Shown piece by piece: positions 1 through 9,018 of a DNA stretch of 64,000 bases. The notes beneath the pieces were generated by a model. That model had not been told where the DNA came from, did no database searches, and saw only the letters and a program-made list of their open reading frames with translations. Positions within the stretch are counted from its first letter, which is position 1; each line of letters starts with the position of its first letter. The stretch covers positions 1 through 64,000 of the forward strand of contig DAISGI010000004.1 in NCBI GenBank assembly GCA_036823195.1, written 5' to 3'. A program made the translations under genes and the position numbers. The stretch is from UBA4874 sp002399435 (GTDB taxonomy: Bacteria > Bacillota > Clostridia > Caldicoprobacterales > DTU083).

Positions 1-83
1 ATTTTCTATCTGAAACAATTTTACAATTGTTTTCAGCCTTTCTCATTTGATTGATTCACAAAGTAAAAGCCTTTTCGGCACAT

Positions 84-1007
84 TCAGCCTTTTAACGATC
101 CTATCATAATACCTTTCACAAAATGCTTCTGTATAAACGGATACAGTATCAACATAGGCAAACTGGAAATCACAATCAGTGAATATTTCAAAAGGTCTGC
201 CAAACCCTGCTGCCTGGCCAGAGTGGCAGCATCCTGCATCATGGCGTCGCTGTTCTGATTTTTAATCAGAATATTCCTCAAAATAATCTGTAAAGTAAAT
301 TTCTTCTTATCCGACAGATAAATCATCGGACCAAAATAGGAATTCCAGTGGCCCACTGCAAACATCAGCGTCAGTACAGCCAGAATAGGTGCGGACAACG
401 GAAGAACAATCTGCATAAGAAACCGGATATCACTGCAGCCGTCTATTTCAGCAGCTTCGTTAAGCTCATGGGGAATACTCGATTGAAAGAAAGTTCGTGC
501 GACAATTACATTATAAACATTGACTGCACCCGGCAGCAAAATGGCAAAGTAGCTGTTATACAAACCAAGGTTCTTTATCAGCAGAAAAGTGGGAATCAGC
601 CCTCCGCCGAAAAACATGGTAAAGGTGAAAATACCCATAAAGATATTTCTGCCATAAAATTGTTTCACAGACAGCGGATAGGCAGCCATAACCGTCATTA
701 CTACATTGATGGCAGTACCTATTACCATGACATACACACTGTTTAAAAATCCGCGTATAATTTCCGGATCCTTAAATATTGTTTTATAGCCCATCAAAGT
801 GGGCCGTACCGGAAGAAGACGCACCTGTCCGGATATGACGGCATAGCTGTCACTGAAGGATGCGCTGACCACATAAATCAATGGGTACGCTATTGAAGCA
901 AAGACAATCAACAATAGTATGGTATTCAAGATATCGAAAATACGATCCGAGACAGAAACGCCAATCCTGGTGGAATTCTGCTTTCTTGGTATTACATTTG
1001 CTACCAT
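84..1007 (-). CDS. Carbohydrate ABC transporter permease (LplC/YtcP type)
   Basis: Inner-membrane permease of an oligosaccharide ABC importer (MalG-like, BPD_transp_1 family). The 307-residue product has six hydrophobic segments. The cytoplasmic EAA loop that docks the ATPase is at about residues 184-202 (NEAAEIDG...LPLSAP), and the protein ends in the FVKG-IMIGS tail typical of this subfamily. Its start overlaps the end of the upstream permease by 7 nt, so the two are translated together and should form a heterodimer. No ATPase is encoded nearby; these systems usually share a MsmX-type ATPase (family knowledge). The solute-binding protein is probably outside the window or in gap 1. The substrate cannot be read from the sequence. 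Confidence 0.93.
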   Translation of the reverse strand: MVANVIPRKQNSTRIGVSVSDRIFDILNTILLLIVFASIAYPLIYVVSASFSDSYAVISGQVRLLPVRPTLMGYKTIFKDPEIIRGFLNSVYVMVIGTAINVVMTVMAAYPLSVKQFYGRNIFMGIFTFTMFFGGGLIPTFLLIKNLGLYNSYFAILLPGAVNVYNVIVARTFFQSSIPHELNEAAEIDGCSDIRFLMQIVLPLSAPILAVLTLMFAVGHWNSYFGPMIYLSDKKKFTLQIILRNILIKNQNSDAMMQDAATLARQQGLADLLKYSLIVISSLPMLILYPFIQKHFVKGIMIGSLKG

Positions 1008-1951
1008 AAACTTGTTTCGCCTACTTTCCTTGAAATTTGGTTCACAATTACAAGCAAAATAGCATTTACAACAGAATTAAACATACTAACCGCTGTTGAA
1101 AAACTATATTGAGCTTTTTCCAGGCCTAACCGATATACATAAGTAGAGATGACGTCTGAAGAGCTCATATTGGCCGGATTTTGCATCAGGAGGACCTTTT
1201 CGTAGCCTACGCTCATAATGGATCCAAAATTCAGTATCAGCAAAATAACGATAGTTGGAATAATTCCCGGAATATCAATATGCCAAATCTTCTGGATCTT
1301 GCTCGCACCATCAATTTTAGCGGCCTCATACAATGATTGGTCTATACCGGACAGCGCAGCTATATAGATCACCGAATTGTACCCCATTCCCTGCCATATG
1401 CCAGACCAGACATATATGGATTTAAAATATTCCGGATGTGCCATATAATCAGTACGCTGCCCGCCTAAAAGTTCCACGATGGAGTTTACAATTCCGCTTC
1501 TTGGCCCTAAAAACATAAGCACCATGGAAACCATTACCACAGTGGAAATGAAATAGGGGGCATAAGAAACCATCTGAACCGTTTTCTTGAATCTTTCATT
1601 TATGCATTCGTTCAGCATAACAGCAAACACAATAGGAATGGGAAACCCAGCAAGTAAGGAGTACAGGCTGATCCCCAAAGTATTCTTTATCAACCTTGGA
1701 AACTGATGGGAATAAAGAAAATCTTTGAAGTTTCGCAGTCCAACCCACTCACTCCCAAATACTCCATCTGTGACCACATAGTTTTTAAATGCTATAATCA
1801 GGCCATACATCGGGCCATAGGAAAAGAGAAGTACAAAAAACAGGGGAACACTGAAAATAAGATACAGCTGCCAGTGTTTCTTTATACATTGGATAGGATA
1901 ACGATCTTTCCTGTTTCGCATTTGCCGTGATGCTGTCATCGTTTTAATCAT
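1001..1951 (-). CDS. Carbohydrate ABC transporter permease (LplB type)
   Basis: Partner permease of the preceding gene (MalF-like, 316 aa). It has six membrane segments, an EAA motif (YEAAKIDGAS) and the C-terminal SRKVGETSLW ending characteristic of LplB-like proteins. The open frame runs further upstream into gap 1, but I start at the ATG at 1951. That ATG has an AAAGGCGG ribosome site about 7 nt upstream, and the product then begins with a short basic segment before the first membrane helix, as is usual. It is divergent from the membrane AraC regulator across the gap, which suggests that regulator controls the pair. Confidence 0.92.
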   Translation of the reverse strand: MIKTMTASRQMRNRKDRYPIQCIKKHWQLYLIFSVPLFFVLLFSYGPMYGLIIAFKNYVVTDGVFGSEWVGLRNFKDFLYSHQFPRLIKNTLGISLYSLLAGFPIPIVFAVMLNECINERFKKTVQMVSYAPYFISTVVMVSMVLMFLGPRSGIVNSIVELLGGQRTDYMAHPEYFKSIYVWSGIWQGMGYNSVIYIAALSGIDQSLYEAAKIDGASKIQKIWHIDIPGIIPTIVILLILNFGSIMSVGYEKVLLMQNPANMSSSDVISTYVYRLGLEKAQYSFSTAVSMFNSVVNAILLVIVNQISRKVGETSLW

Positions 1952-2061
1952 TGAAATCCGCCTTTCCCATTTTTCCCATATAATCATATTGGAACAGGAA
2001 CCTCTAAGGTTTCTGGGCAAAGAAAACTTACCAATGTCAACAAGATATATTATGCACTCCT

Positions 2062-2161
2062 NNNNNNNNNNNNNNNNNNNNNNNNNNNNNNNNNNNNNNN
2101 NNNNNNNNNNNNNNNNNNNNNNNNNNNNNNNNNNNNNNNNNNNNNNNNNNNNNNNNNNNNN
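2062..2161. other. Assembly gap, 100 N
   Basis: A run of exactly 100 N, which normally marks a scaffold gap of unknown real length. The 5' end of the AraC regulator and probably the divergent promoter region lie inside it. The flanks share no sequence. Confidence 0.99.
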
Positions 2162-2162
2162 A

Positions 2163-3746
2163 AATGATCTGTATAAAGTATGGAAAGCCAATGAATGGCT
2201 CTCCAATACATTCCGGCTCAGCCAAACCGGTGACTTCTTTTTTTATTTTAAGAACAATGATTTCTTTGTTTCCAATGATAATGTTTACACCTGTTTCAAG
2301 AGTGTATATGGATCCCTTTTCCAATTCAATCAACTTGGATATACGGACTTTTTGAAATCCATGAACCTAAACCGGTACCAGCATGTATTCTATCCTGTGA
2401 TGCCCGTTAAGCTGAATAACATCGCCAGGCATGGAATGATATATGCCAGGGCAGTCCCCAATAAATACTACAACAATAATGTGACCTCTTATGTTTTCAT
2501 AGATGAATCCTATTTGGAATCTTTGCGCAGTACAATTCTAACCAAAAACCACGTCATCGACATATACGACAGCGACGGGCATTTATTATATACCAGCGGC
2601 CCGCCATATCAAAACTGGAATAGAAAAAAAGGCGTCATCAAGCAAAATGTATCCTCCCCTTATGGATTTACATGCCAGTCCGAGATCCTAAGGAAAGACG
2701 CATTTTCCGAGTTGCGATTTATAAAAATGTTTATTTATGGCATAAATTCTCTCGCTCTTATGTTTACACTGGTATATATATATTTTAACGCAATAAAAAG
2801 CATTGGCAAAATTCAAAGGATATTGGGCTCGGTTGATAAATATCCATGGAACAACACGGATAACCTTTTTGATAACCTCAGTTATGTCTATAATCATCTG
2901 ATTACGTCGAATGACAGCCTGAAAATCACCCTGGATATCCAAATGGATTTTATGAAAACTTCTGTTATGGAGAAACTTGTTAGTGGGCGCTATCAAAGCA
3001 AAGAGAACTTTGAAAATGAGATGAATCGTATTTCAGTTCGCATTCCCACGGATGCATTTTGCATTGCAGCAATATCTTCCCGCCAGAATATATCAAAAGA
3101 AGCCATGCGAAACATCGGCATGATTTTAACAGGAAGGGGTATAGCCAGCACACATGAGCATGGCACAATTATAATACTTATCGGGCTGAGCCGTCCGGAA
3201 TTCAATGACTACAAAACCATAATGGAAAGAAGCATGAAGGCAATACAGGAGGAAATTCGTCTGGCAACAAACTTTTCCTGCCTCTGTTGCTGCAGCGACC
3301 TATTTGAAGATATATCGGAAACTGCTGTACACTTTGAATTGTGCAGCAAGATATTGGAAAAATATAGTCAAAGGGTTCCACTGGGGGATATCTTATGGAG
3401 CCATGATATGCAGCCTATACAGGAGAAGGCCTTTCAACAAAAAATAGTGGAATATATTGGAGACAACTACCCAAACCACAATTTATCCCTGCAGACGACA
3501 GCAGAATACTTCCAATTCTCACCCAGCTATTTTTCTGCTATTTTCAAGCAAACGATGGGAGAAAGCTACTCCAGCTATCTGGAAAGCATCCGCATGGCCC
3601 GTGCAGATTCGTTGGTCCGCACTACCAGTCTGAAAGTGGAAGAAATAGCGTCCCGATGCGGATATAGCTCTTCCAACACATTTCTTCGTGCTTATAAGAG
3701 ACACTATGGCGTATCCCCCAAAAACAGAAAAAGCATCCTATGCTGA
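2163..3746 (+). CDS. Membrane-bound AraC-family regulator (YesN-like), 5' end lost in gap
   Basis: 527 residues remain after gap 1; the frame is open up to the gap and the start is missing. The remaining part begins in an extracellular sensor (Cache-like region, first 180 residues or so), followed by one membrane helix (FIYGINSLALMFTLVYIYF), a cytoplasmic linker, and a C-terminal AraC domain with two helix-turn-helices (LQTTAEYFQFSPSYFSAIFK and VEEIASRCGYSSSNTFLRAY). This layout is typical of Firmicute regulators next to LplB/LplC sugar importers, where the outer domain senses sugar, sometimes through the binding protein. It probably activates the divergent permease operon. The part before the gap (from 1989) is in frame only by chance of N counting and should not be joined. 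Confidence 0.88.
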   Translation, partial: NDLYKVWKANEWLSNTFRLSQTGDFFFYFKNNDFFVSNDNVYTCFKSVYGSLFQFNQLGYTDFLKSMNLNRYQHVFYPVMPVKLNNIARHGMIYARAVPNKYYNNNVTSYVFIDESYLESLRSTILTKNHVIDIYDSDGHLLYTSGPPYQNWNRKKGVIKQNVSSPYGFTCQSEILRKDAFSELRFIKMFIYGINSLALMFTLVYIYFNAIKSIGKIQRILGSVDKYPWNNTDNLFDNLSYVYNHLITSNDSLKITLDIQMDFMKTSVMEKLVSGRYQSKENFENEMNRISVRIPTDAFCIAAISSRQNISKEAMRNIGMILTGRGIASTHEHGTIIILIGLSRPEFNDYKTIMERSMKAIQEEIRLATNFSCLCCCSDLFEDISETAVHFELCSKILEKYSQRVPLGDILWSHDMQPIQEKAFQQKIVEYIGDNYPNHNLSLQTTAEYFQFSPSYFSAIFKQTMGESYSSYLESIRMARADSLVRTTSLKVEEIASRCGYSSSNTFLRAYKRHYGVSPKNRKSILC

Positions 3747-3825
3747 ATATTCCGATATGGCGGAGCCACATGTTCTCCTCAGATAGAGCCGCTGGCTGCG
3801 TCATAGAAAGCCAGGGAAAAGATAG

Positions 3826-3853
3826 GGGAGCCACCACCCTGCCGATGGCTCCC
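3826..3853. terminator. Intergenic hairpin between convergent genes
   Basis: Perfect 8-bp stem (GGGAGCCA / TGGCTCCC) with a 12-nt loop, between the end of the AraC gene and the end of the enolase-superfamily gene. On the minus strand it is followed by a weak T-rich stretch (ATCTTTTCC). Probably a bidirectional terminator. Confidence 0.6.
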
Positions 3854-3860
3854 TAACACC

Positions 3861-5048
3861 CTACTGATCCACGATGGAGCCGTCCACGCTCAGTCGGGTA
3901 TTGATGGTACGCCGCTTAAAGGGGAAACGTTTTTCTACATCCGGTACAAGATCACAGCCGATGCCAGGTGTTTCAGGTAGCAGGGCAAAGCCATTTTCCA
4001 CCCTGGGAACCCATGTCACCATATCCTTCTGGCTGAAGGATTTTTGGTCCATAGTATTGGTGCTGGTATAACGTTCGGTGGCTGAGATCCCTTCGTGATC
4101 CGGCAATTCCTGAAGGGCAAAGTTCTCAACGGAAGCCGCCACCTGCATGCAGGCAGCTGTACTGATGGGACTCAGGGGGTTGTGCGGCACGATCTGTACC
4201 CCATGCGCTTCGGCAATGTGGGCGATCTTGCGTGCACCGGAGATTCCACCGCACAGGCAGACACTCGTTCGGGCGTATGCCATGGCGTTCCGGGAAAACA
4301 GCATCTCAAACTCCTGTATGGTATGAATCCTTTCGCCGGTGGCTATGGGGACAGCAGAACGATTGGCAATCAGTGCCATTTCGTCAAAATTGTCCGGCGT
4401 TACCGGATCCTCCAGAAAAAATGGGGTATACGGTGCCACTTTTTCTGCGAAGGCGATAGCTTCCCCGGGTTTCATTCTGCGATGCAGTTCCAGACAAAGG
4501 TCCATGTCGTTCCCTACTGCTTCCCGAAGCTGACGTACACGATCCACAGCATTCGAAATCATGTTGCCGTAGCTTTCATAGTAACGTTTGCCGCGTGGCT
4601 CATCCAAAAAGGGAGACAGATGGCCCACAGCATTATAGCCGAGTTTCTTGGCTTTCACGCAGCTCTCGACCAGCTCTTCCGTTGTCGAGCCGCCTACATG
4701 ATAATACGTGCGGATCCTGTCACGGCAGCGCCCGCCCAACAATTGATAAACAGGCACATTATAGTACTTGCCGGCGATATCCCACAGGGCAATATCAATT
4801 GCGCTGATCGCTCCCATAATCGCTGCGCCCCGGAAATGGAAACACCGGTACATATACTGCCAATGATGCTCAATCAAAAGCGGATCTTTCCCCAGCAGAT
4901 AGGTTCGAAATGTTTCCATGGCTTCGGCAGATGCATTCAGGAAACCCCACGCACCGGATTCCCCAACGCCATATATGCCTTCATCCGTTTCAATCCGTAC
5001 ATAGAGAAAGCTGTTTGCCAAAATGGGCTTAACCTCTGTAATCTTCAT
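3861..5048 (-). CDS. Enolase-superfamily (mandelate racemase/muconate lactonizing type) acid-sugar dehydratase
   Basis: 395-residue MR/MLE-family enzyme. Members abstract the alpha proton of a carboxylate using Mg2+; most are sugar-acid dehydratases. It has an N-terminal capping domain, then a TIM barrel with IDIALWDIAGK, a first ligand strand LCLELHRRM (Glu and His where many members have Asp), FFLEDPV (second ligand), ATGERIH (third ligand) and VPHNPLSP (catalytic His region). The ELHRRM/GERIH pattern recalls mannonate and galactonate dehydratases, but I cannot name the substrate. I start at 5048, which has a GGAGG 5 nt upstream; the longer frame to 5171 adds residues unlike the family. It lies 145 nt after the 2-hydroxycarboxylate transporter on the same strand, suggesting one acid-catabolic operon. 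Confidence 0.85.
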   Translation of the reverse strand: MKITEVKPILANSFLYVRIETDEGIYGVGESGAWGFLNASAEAMETFRTYLLGKDPLLIEHHWQYMYRCFHFRGAAIMGAISAIDIALWDIAGKYYNVPVYQLLGGRCRDRIRTYYHVGGSTTEELVESCVKAKKLGYNAVGHLSPFLDEPRGKRYYESYGNMISNAVDRVRQLREAVGNDMDLCLELHRRMKPGEAIAFAEKVAPYTPFFLEDPVTPDNFDEMALIANRSAVPIATGERIHTIQEFEMLFSRNAMAYARTSVCLCGGISGARKIAHIAEAHGVQIVPHNPLSPISTAACMQVAASVENFALQELPDHEGISATERYTSTNTMDQKSFSQKDMVTWVPRVENGFALLPETPGIGCDLVPDVEKRFPFKRRTINTRLSVDGSIVDQ

Positions 5049-5193
5049 AATAACCTCCGTTTCGCCGCCACCACCAGCGGCATAAATAATAGTGAAAACA
5101 GCGCGGTTCACATCACCGCTTTTACCTCTTTCTTCCCTGGTATATCTGGATATAATGGATACAGCGAACATAGCTTCTGTATCCGGAAGACCG

Positions 5194-6516
5194 TTACATC
5201 AGAAGCCGGGCCAGGAATCCGGATAAAATCAAAATAACTGCGCCGCCGATGCGGGTTGAAATAGCGGAATAAGGCAATAACTCCAATCTCCTGGCTGCTC
5301 CCAGGATCGCAATATCTCCCGTACCACCCATATCGGTCGAACAAAGTCCGGTGGTAATTCCTGCTTCAATCGGATAAAAGCCAATCAACTTCCCGACAAT
5401 CATGGCAAATACACAGCCAGCGACCACAGCCCCCAAAATAAGGACCAGACGTACCGGCGTAACCGCTGCAAACACTTCATCCAGCTTGATCTGGGAAATG
5501 CCGAGAATCACCAGAATGATTTTACTGAAATTCTTGATAAAAAGCTGGGACCACTGATAGCAAGCCTCCTCAATATATGTGGGAAGGATCGCAGCAATTT
5601 TCACGATACAGCAGATAATGATCATCCAGGCAAAGGCGTGAATGATCGGAACAAAATGGTTAATAATGCTGCCTATGCACATCAAAACCACAGATGTAAA
5701 AAGACCAATTCCAAGCTTTCCAAAATCATCCGTTCGCTTTGGCATCTTGTCTTCACTGACTTTCAGTTTGCTGTTTGCAATCAACTTTCCGTCGCCGCTC
5801 CAGGAAGGCTTTGCCTTACCAAGACGGTTCATCAGACCTCCGCCGATGATTGCAAAGGCATTGGCCAAAGCAATACTGGGGACCATTTGTGCAAGCAGTG
5901 TAGAAGTGTCCGTACTCCAGGCCTCGCCAACGATCTTGCTCATGGGAATGGCGCCGGCACCAATTCCTCCGCCCAACACCGGAAGCGCTACAAAAAAGAT
6001 TGCTTCTTTTATGTCATACCCGACAATAAGGGACAACAGGCTAACCATGGCTATCGCCCCGACCTGGCAGGCAATCACACATGGCATATAGCGTACAATC
6101 GCAGATTTCAGCGTATTGCGGTCCACGCCCAAAAGACTTCCGGCTATCAGAACTACAATGCCGTAATCCAGGAAATTTGTTGGGGACAATGTAAACTTGG
6201 TAATGGCATCCACCGTGACTTTTGGAATCAGGTGAAAATAAACCAGAGCAGACGATCCGAAGATACAGACAAACGCCCCTCCTCCCAGAAAGCTGCGGAC
6301 AATGGGCAAATGCTCCCCAATAAAATCCAGAATCGCCGCCAGGGCAATGCAGACGGCAAACGCTCCGGTCAGTCCTTCCGGCAATGCACCCAGCAGCATG
6401 CTTACCAGCACAATCAGCGTAAAGACAGCAAACAAAAGCGGCTTCATTCCAATGATGGAAATGGGCTTTTTTCCTTCCTGCCGGGCTTCATCTGCCTGAT
6501 TTTTGACTTGCTCCAT
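5194..6516 (-). CDS. 2-hydroxycarboxylate transporter family (CitS/MaeN-like) symporter
   Basis: 440-residue integral membrane protein with about 11 hydrophobic segments and both signature re-entrant loops of the 2HCT family: a GGGIGAGAIPMS motif mid-protein and MGGTGDIAIL near the C-terminus. Known members take up citrate, malate or related hydroxy acids with Na+ or H+. The start at 6516 has a strong GAGGAGG ribosome site. It lies 64 nt downstream of the aconitase-like small subunit and upstream of the MR/MLE dehydratase, so it probably imports the acid those enzymes handle. Confidence 0.9.
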   Translation of the reverse strand: MEQVKNQADEARQEGKKPISIIGMKPLLFAVFTLIVLVSMLLGALPEGLTGAFAVCIALAAILDFIGEHLPIVRSFLGGGAFVCIFGSSALVYFHLIPKVTVDAITKFTLSPTNFLDYGIVVLIAGSLLGVDRNTLKSAIVRYMPCVIACQVGAIAMVSLLSLIVGYDIKEAIFFVALPVLGGGIGAGAIPMSKIVGEAWSTDTSTLLAQMVPSIALANAFAIIGGGLMNRLGKAKPSWSGDGKLIANSKLKVSEDKMPKRTDDFGKLGIGLFTSVVLMCIGSIINHFVPIIHAFAWMIIICCIVKIAAILPTYIEEACYQWSQLFIKNFSKIILVILGISQIKLDEVFAAVTPVRLVLILGAVVAGCVFAMIVGKLIGFYPIEAGITTGLCSTDMGGTGDIAILGAARRLELLPYSAISTRIGGAVILILSGFLARLLM

Positions 6517-6580
6517 TTTTGCTCCTCCTCAAAATGTCTATCTCACAAAGTGTTCTTCATGATCTTCCTTCAAATATCAA

Positions 6581-7129
6581 CTATCTGGTATTCCCATGCA
6601 CCGTTTCTTTATTTTCCCCCTCTATTTTCCTTCTTTCCATGTTTTTACGGATCAAAGGTTTGATCCCTCCTGCTTCCACAATGTGCAGCACATAATCTCC
6701 CAGCGGTTCGCTGGTCAATTCGGTCTTCTTCGTTATGTCGTATATTTTCCCGGATTGGAGGTCAACGGAAAGCTCGTCGTCGTCTGCGATATGTTGCGAC
6801 ACACCGGGGCAGATCATAACAGGGAGGCCAAGATTAATGGCGTTTCGGAAAAAGATCCTTGCAAAAGACCCTGCAACAACCGCCTGGATCCCGGCATTCA
6901 GCAGCGCAATCACAGCATGCTCCCGGCTGGAGCCGCATCCGAAATTCGTGCCCGCCACCAAGATGTTTCCGGACGCCCTTTTCCGGACGCTTTCATCGAT
7001 TCCCTCCAGACAATGTTTTGCCACTTCTTTTGGCTCGACCAATGCCAGATACCTTCCGGGATAAATCTGGTCGGTATCAATATTTTTCCCCAACAGCACC
7101 GCATTGCCATGCAGCTTTTTTGTCATCAT
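6581..7129 (-). CDS. Aconitase-family dehydratase, small (swivel) subunit, LeuD/HacB-like
   Basis: 182 residues of the swivel domain of two-subunit hydro-lyases (isopropylmalate isomerase, homoaconitase, dimethylmalate or citramalate dehydratase types). It contains the substrate-contact motif NFGCGSSREHA and the N-terminal GKNIDTDQIYPGRYL. The start ATG overlaps the stop of the large subunit (ATGA) and has GGAGGG 5 nt upstream, so production is coupled. No leuA or leuB is present, and the partner genes are an uptake system and a dehydratase, so a catabolic role is more likely than leucine synthesis. That is inference from context. Confidence 0.85.
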   Translation of the reverse strand: MMTKKLHGNAVLLGKNIDTDQIYPGRYLALVEPKEVAKHCLEGIDESVRKRASGNILVAGTNFGCGSSREHAVIALLNAGIQAVVAGSFARIFFRNAINLGLPVMICPGVSQHIADDDELSVDLQSGKIYDITKKTELTSEPLGDYVLHIVEAGGIKPLIRKNMERRKIEGENKETVHGNTR

Positions 7130-8412
7130 GCATTCCCTCCTGATTCTCTCCCATTTCCATCTTTCAGATACTCCCGCGGGTCCGTGATGACACCATTCAA
7201 TACGGAAGAAGCCACGGAAGCAGGTGAGGCAAGATAGAGTCTGGAGTCGGTACTTCCCATTCTGCCGGGGAAATTACGGTTGGAAGCGGTGATACACACC
7301 TCATTTGCAGATAGAACCCCTTCATGGGCGCCCAGGCATGGACCGCACCCAGGGGAAGCAATGGTGGCGCCTGCATCGATCAGATCCTGTATTTCATGCC
7401 GCTCCATGCATACCTGCAGGACTTCCCGGCTGGCGGGAATAACAATCAAACGCACCCAGTCAGCTATTTTCCTGCCTTTCAGTATCCTGGCAGCAACAGC
7501 AATGTCTTCAGCACGGCCTCCGGTACAGGTTCCAATAAGGCCCTGATCGATTTTGATACCTTCGCCCTTCTTCAGCGGATAGACATTATCAACACTGCTG
7601 GGGAAAGCAAGCTGGGGCGCCAGATGATCCAATTCAAAAACATGCTCTTCGGCATAGTGGAATCCGGGGTCGGTGGTCATCACCTCAAAAGGCCGCACCG
7701 CACGATCGCGAACATAATCGATCACCTGCTGATTTGGCTGGATATAAGCCGTTTTTGCGCCCATTTCAAGAGCCATATTGCAAAGTACCATGCGCTCGCT
7801 GACGCCCAGCGAATCCACATAGCTTCCCGCAAACTCCACTCCCATGTATACGGCGCCGTCTGCCCGAAGCTTTCCGATAACATCCAGAATAACATCCTTT
7901 GCAAAGACACCGGCAGGCGGCTCGCCCTCCAGACGAATCCGCATTATTTTCGGCACCCTCATCCAGAGTTCGCCGGTAATCAGGATACATGCCATGTCCG
8001 TTGCTCCTACGCCGGTACCCATTGCGCCAAAAGCACCGTGGGTCGTCGTATGGGAATCGGTCGCCACCACAATCATCCCCGGATAGATCAGACCGCTCTC
8101 CGGCATCACCTGATGACAGACGCCACATGGAATATCAAAATGATAAGTCAGATGATTCTCCTTCGCAAAGGCGCGCATTTCGGCGTGATTGCGCGCAGCT
8201 TCCATTGTAGGGCTGGGCGCATAATGATCGAATACAAAAGCAACCCGGTCTTTATCCCACACCCGCTTTCCTCCCATTTCATAAAAGGAGTAAATGGTCT
8301 GCAGATACAGATCGTTGATTTCGGCAAAATCAATCTTCGCCATGACAATTTCCCCCGGCGACACACTTGCTTTTCCGGAAGCTTTGGCCATAATTTTTTC
8401 TAATGCATGCAT
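7126..8412 (-). CDS. Aconitase-family dehydratase, large (Fe-S) subunit, LeuC/HacA-like
   Basis: 428-residue catalytic subunit that should carry a [4Fe-4S] cluster and catalyse stereospecific dehydration/hydration of a hydroxy-acid. Visible family motifs are VVATDSHTTTHGAFGAMGTG, the cluster cysteine in IGTCTGGR, and the pair in ASPGCGPCLGAHEG. I start at 8412, with GAGGT 7 nt upstream; a start 18 nt earlier (8430) is possible but lacks a site. It is the first gene of the operon and lies downstream of the promoter/operator at 8587-8647. The homoaconitase, isopropylmalate and dimethylmalate branches cannot be separated by eye. Confidence 0.87.
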   Translation of the reverse strand: MHALEKIMAKASGKASVSPGEIVMAKIDFAEINDLYLQTIYSFYEMGGKRVWDKDRVAFVFDHYAPSPTMEAARNHAEMRAFAKENHLTYHFDIPCGVCHQVMPESGLIYPGMIVVATDSHTTTHGAFGAMGTGVGATDMACILITGELWMRVPKIMRIRLEGEPPAGVFAKDVILDVIGKLRADGAVYMGVEFAGSYVDSLGVSERMVLCNMALEMGAKTAYIQPNQQVIDYVRDRAVRPFEVMTTDPGFHYAEEHVFELDHLAPQLAFPSSVDNVYPLKKGEGIKIDQGLIGTCTGGRAEDIAVAARILKGRKIADWVRLIVIPASREVLQVCMERHEIQDLIDAGATIASPGCGPCLGAHEGVLSANEVCITASNRNFPGRMGSTDSRLYLASPASVASSVLNGVITDPREYLKDGNGRESGGNA

Positions 8413-8586
8413 ATAAGTACCTCGTCTCATATCTTTATTATCCTTAATAATCCTTTGGTTTTATTCATTCCGCAGCACCAATTATTTCATATGTTTTCCC
8501 TCAACATCATCCGGCATCAGCTCCCTGAAACTTTCTGTTTCTATTTTCCATTTCTATTAGCCCATGGCAGATACGCTCCTTTAAAC

Positions 8587-8647
8587 ATATTGTATATTGA
8601 ATATCGTATACAATATGTAATATACAACTCGGTTTATGATTTGTCAA
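8587..8647 (-). promoter_or_regulatory. Sigma-A promoter with GntR-type palindrome over the start point (leuCD-like operon)
   Basis: On the minus strand, -35 TTGACA (8642-8647), a 17-nt spacer and -10 TATATT (8619-8624) put transcription start near 8612. This falls inside a perfect inverted repeat, ATATTGTATA / TATACAATAT (8587-8596 and 8607-8616, 10-nt spacer). The inner TCGTATACAA (8604-8613) fits the FadR-subfamily pattern TNGTnnACNA. The FadR-type GntR gene lies 370 bp away and is the likely repressor. The rest of the 606-bp gene-free stretch holds only the tandem repeat and gap 2. Confidence 0.7.
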
Positions 8648-8711
8648 GAAGCCATCAAAAAAACAAATAAAAATGAACACTCTCAATAAATGAAATAAGT
8701 GTTCACAGAAA

Positions 8712-9012
8712 GATCAAGTGATTGTGCTCTGCATAAAATCAATGATGCGATAAGTGATTGTGCCCTNNNNNNNNNNNNNNNNNNNNNNNNNNNNNNNNNN
8801 NNNNNNNNNNNNNNNNNNNNNNNNNNNNNNNNNNNNNNNNNNNNNNNNNNNNNNNNNNNNNNNNNNGATCAAGTGATTGTGCTCTGCATAAAATCAATGA
8901 TGCGATAAGTGATTGTGCCCTACATAAAGTCAATGATGTAATATGTGATCATGCTCTGCATAAGATCAATGATGCGATAAGTGATTGTGTCCTGGCATAA
9001 AATCAATGATGA
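8712..9012. repeat. 36-bp tandem repeat array interrupted by gap 2
   Basis: Imperfect direct repeats of 36 bp (core GATTGTGCTCTGCATAAA...TCAATGATG). About 1.5 units lie before the gap and four after it, ending 7 nt from the GntR stop codon. No spacers separate the units, so this is not a CRISPR array. Adjacent units contain AATCA and TGATT, which could pair into a weak hairpin. Since 36 is a multiple of 3, several frames stay open, but the 12-residue periodic product is an artefact. Confidence 0.9.
8767..8866. other. Assembly gap, 100 N, inside tandem repeat
   Basis: The 55 bases before the gap (8712-8766) and the 55 bases after it (8867-8921) are identical. The gap therefore most likely joins two overlapping contig ends and may contain no missing sequence. 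Confidence 0.97.
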
Positions 9013-9018
9013 TAACAG

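Noticed and set aside
4095..5237. 380-residue plus-strand frame
   Set aside because: Antisense shadow of the MR/MLE dehydratase gene; no ribosome site, unlikely composition.
6581..8412. Leucine biosynthesis (leuCD) assignment
   Set aside because: No leuA, leuB or T-box leader; neighbours are an uptake carrier, an MR/MLE dehydratase and a GntR regulator, so a biosynthetic role is unsupported.
8712..9010. Repeat array as CRISPR or as a 12-residue repeat protein
   Set aside because: Units are contiguous with no spacers, and reading frames are open on both strands only because 36 is a multiple of three; no ribosome site or sensible start.
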